Origin: JBGTBQ01 sp041749275
GTDB taxonomy: Bacteria; Acidobacteriota; Blastocatellia; Pyrinomonadales; Pyrinomonadaceae
NCBI GenBank assembly: GCA_041749275.1
Contig: JBGTBQ010000125.1
Coordinates: 1-20,303 of the forward strand
DNA: 20,303 nt
Reading direction: 5' to 3'
The translations under genes were made by a program, and so were the position numbers. Position 1 is the first letter of the stretch. The number at the start of each line of letters is the position of its first letter. The notes under the pieces are model-generated. The model saw nothing but the letters and a program-made list of their open reading frames with translations, was not told where the DNA came from and searched no databases. Positions 20,127-20,303 of the stretch are shown here, piece by piece.

Positions 20127-20303
20127 TTAGCATATGTGTCCTGACATCAGCCCGCGCCCAATAATAATCTCGACTGTTTTGTTTTGTCTTTCATCCGAAG
20201 AATAAGCGTTCACCTGACCGGCAAGTTGCTTGAGCGCCGCCACGGCGCGGGCGGCGAGTTGCGCGTCCGCCTCGCGCGCCGCGCGCATCTCGGAGAGCGC
20301 GGC
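20127..20303 (-). CDS. Partial gene running off the window end, unknown function
   Basis: The last 58 codons of a - strand gene whose start lies beyond 20303. The visible part is an Ala/Arg/Glu-rich helix (AALSEMRAAREADAQLAARAVAALKQLAGQVNAY), then SSDERQNKTVEIIIGRGLMSGHIC and a TAA stop. The helical segment could be a coiled coil. No family recognised. Its position after tRNA-Glu, with small or broken neighbours, is typical of accessory DNA at a tRNA locus, but no integrase or repeated tRNA end is visible. Confidence 0.5.
   Translation of the reverse strand, partial: AALSEMRAAREADAQLAARAVAALKQLAGQVNAYSSDERQNKTVEIIIGRGLMSGHIC

Overview
The window is a GC-rich bacterial chromosome segment in which an ordinary housekeeping backbone is interrupted by two accessory blocks. 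Backbone genes are long, with a dense GC-rich codon style. They include a selenocysteine-containing SelD, GlpD, an M28 membrane peptidase, two MDR oxidoreductases, an Rrf2 regulator and an OmpR-type two-component system. An Acidobacteriota-like host is my guess from this combination and from the tRNA described below. No 16S or marker-gene comparison was possible.

Layout. (1) 1-2843: the distal end of an integron-type gene-cassette array. Five attC-like sites (44-143, 795-897, 1420-1510, 2140-2251, 2728-2843) bound four cassettes, all on the + strand and AT-richer than the backbone: a DUF433/DUF5615 toxin-antitoxin pair, an anchored coiled-coil protein, a zeta/AAA_33-like P-loop kinase and a four-helix membrane protein. 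No integrase is in view; it would lie to the left if present. The last attC core contains the stop codon of the next gene. (2) 2838-5791: a histidine kinase and response regulator operon (- strand) and a divergent small exported protein. They share a promoter region with four TTTAC words in 10-bp phase. (3) 5910-9519: a 3.6-kb transposon with 12-bp terminal inverted repeats (GGCTTTGCCTCA), a 9-bp target duplication (GGTTGCGAG) and six subterminal GCCTCAWAA words. It carries a SWIM-finger DDE transposase, an XRE regulator, small unknown genes, a coiled-coil/winged-helix protein behind a near-consensus leaderless promoter, and, 10 nt after that gene, a tRNA with a serine-type body (G73, long variable arm) but a UAA (leucine-codon) anticodon. 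(4) 9525-14589 (- strand): ThuA-like protein, quinone-reductase-like MDR enzyme, Rrf2 regulator and M28 peptidase with a large membrane domain. (5) 14757-18135: acidic small protein (- strand), then glpD, a second MDR enzyme and a truncated Rossmann-fold gene (+ strand). (6) 18198-19226: selD with an in-frame UGA at codon 12 and a SECIS-like hairpin. (7) 19483-19558: tRNA-Glu(UUC), followed by degraded or small - strand coding remnants to the window end.

The strongest candidate for something undescribed is the transposon. It appears to mobilise a potential missense (Ser-for-Leu at UUA) tRNA, transcribed together with a DNA-binding-like protein. The cassette array, the SelD selenoprotein and the phased TTTAC operator are further points of interest. 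All family calls are from reading motifs; none was checked against a database.
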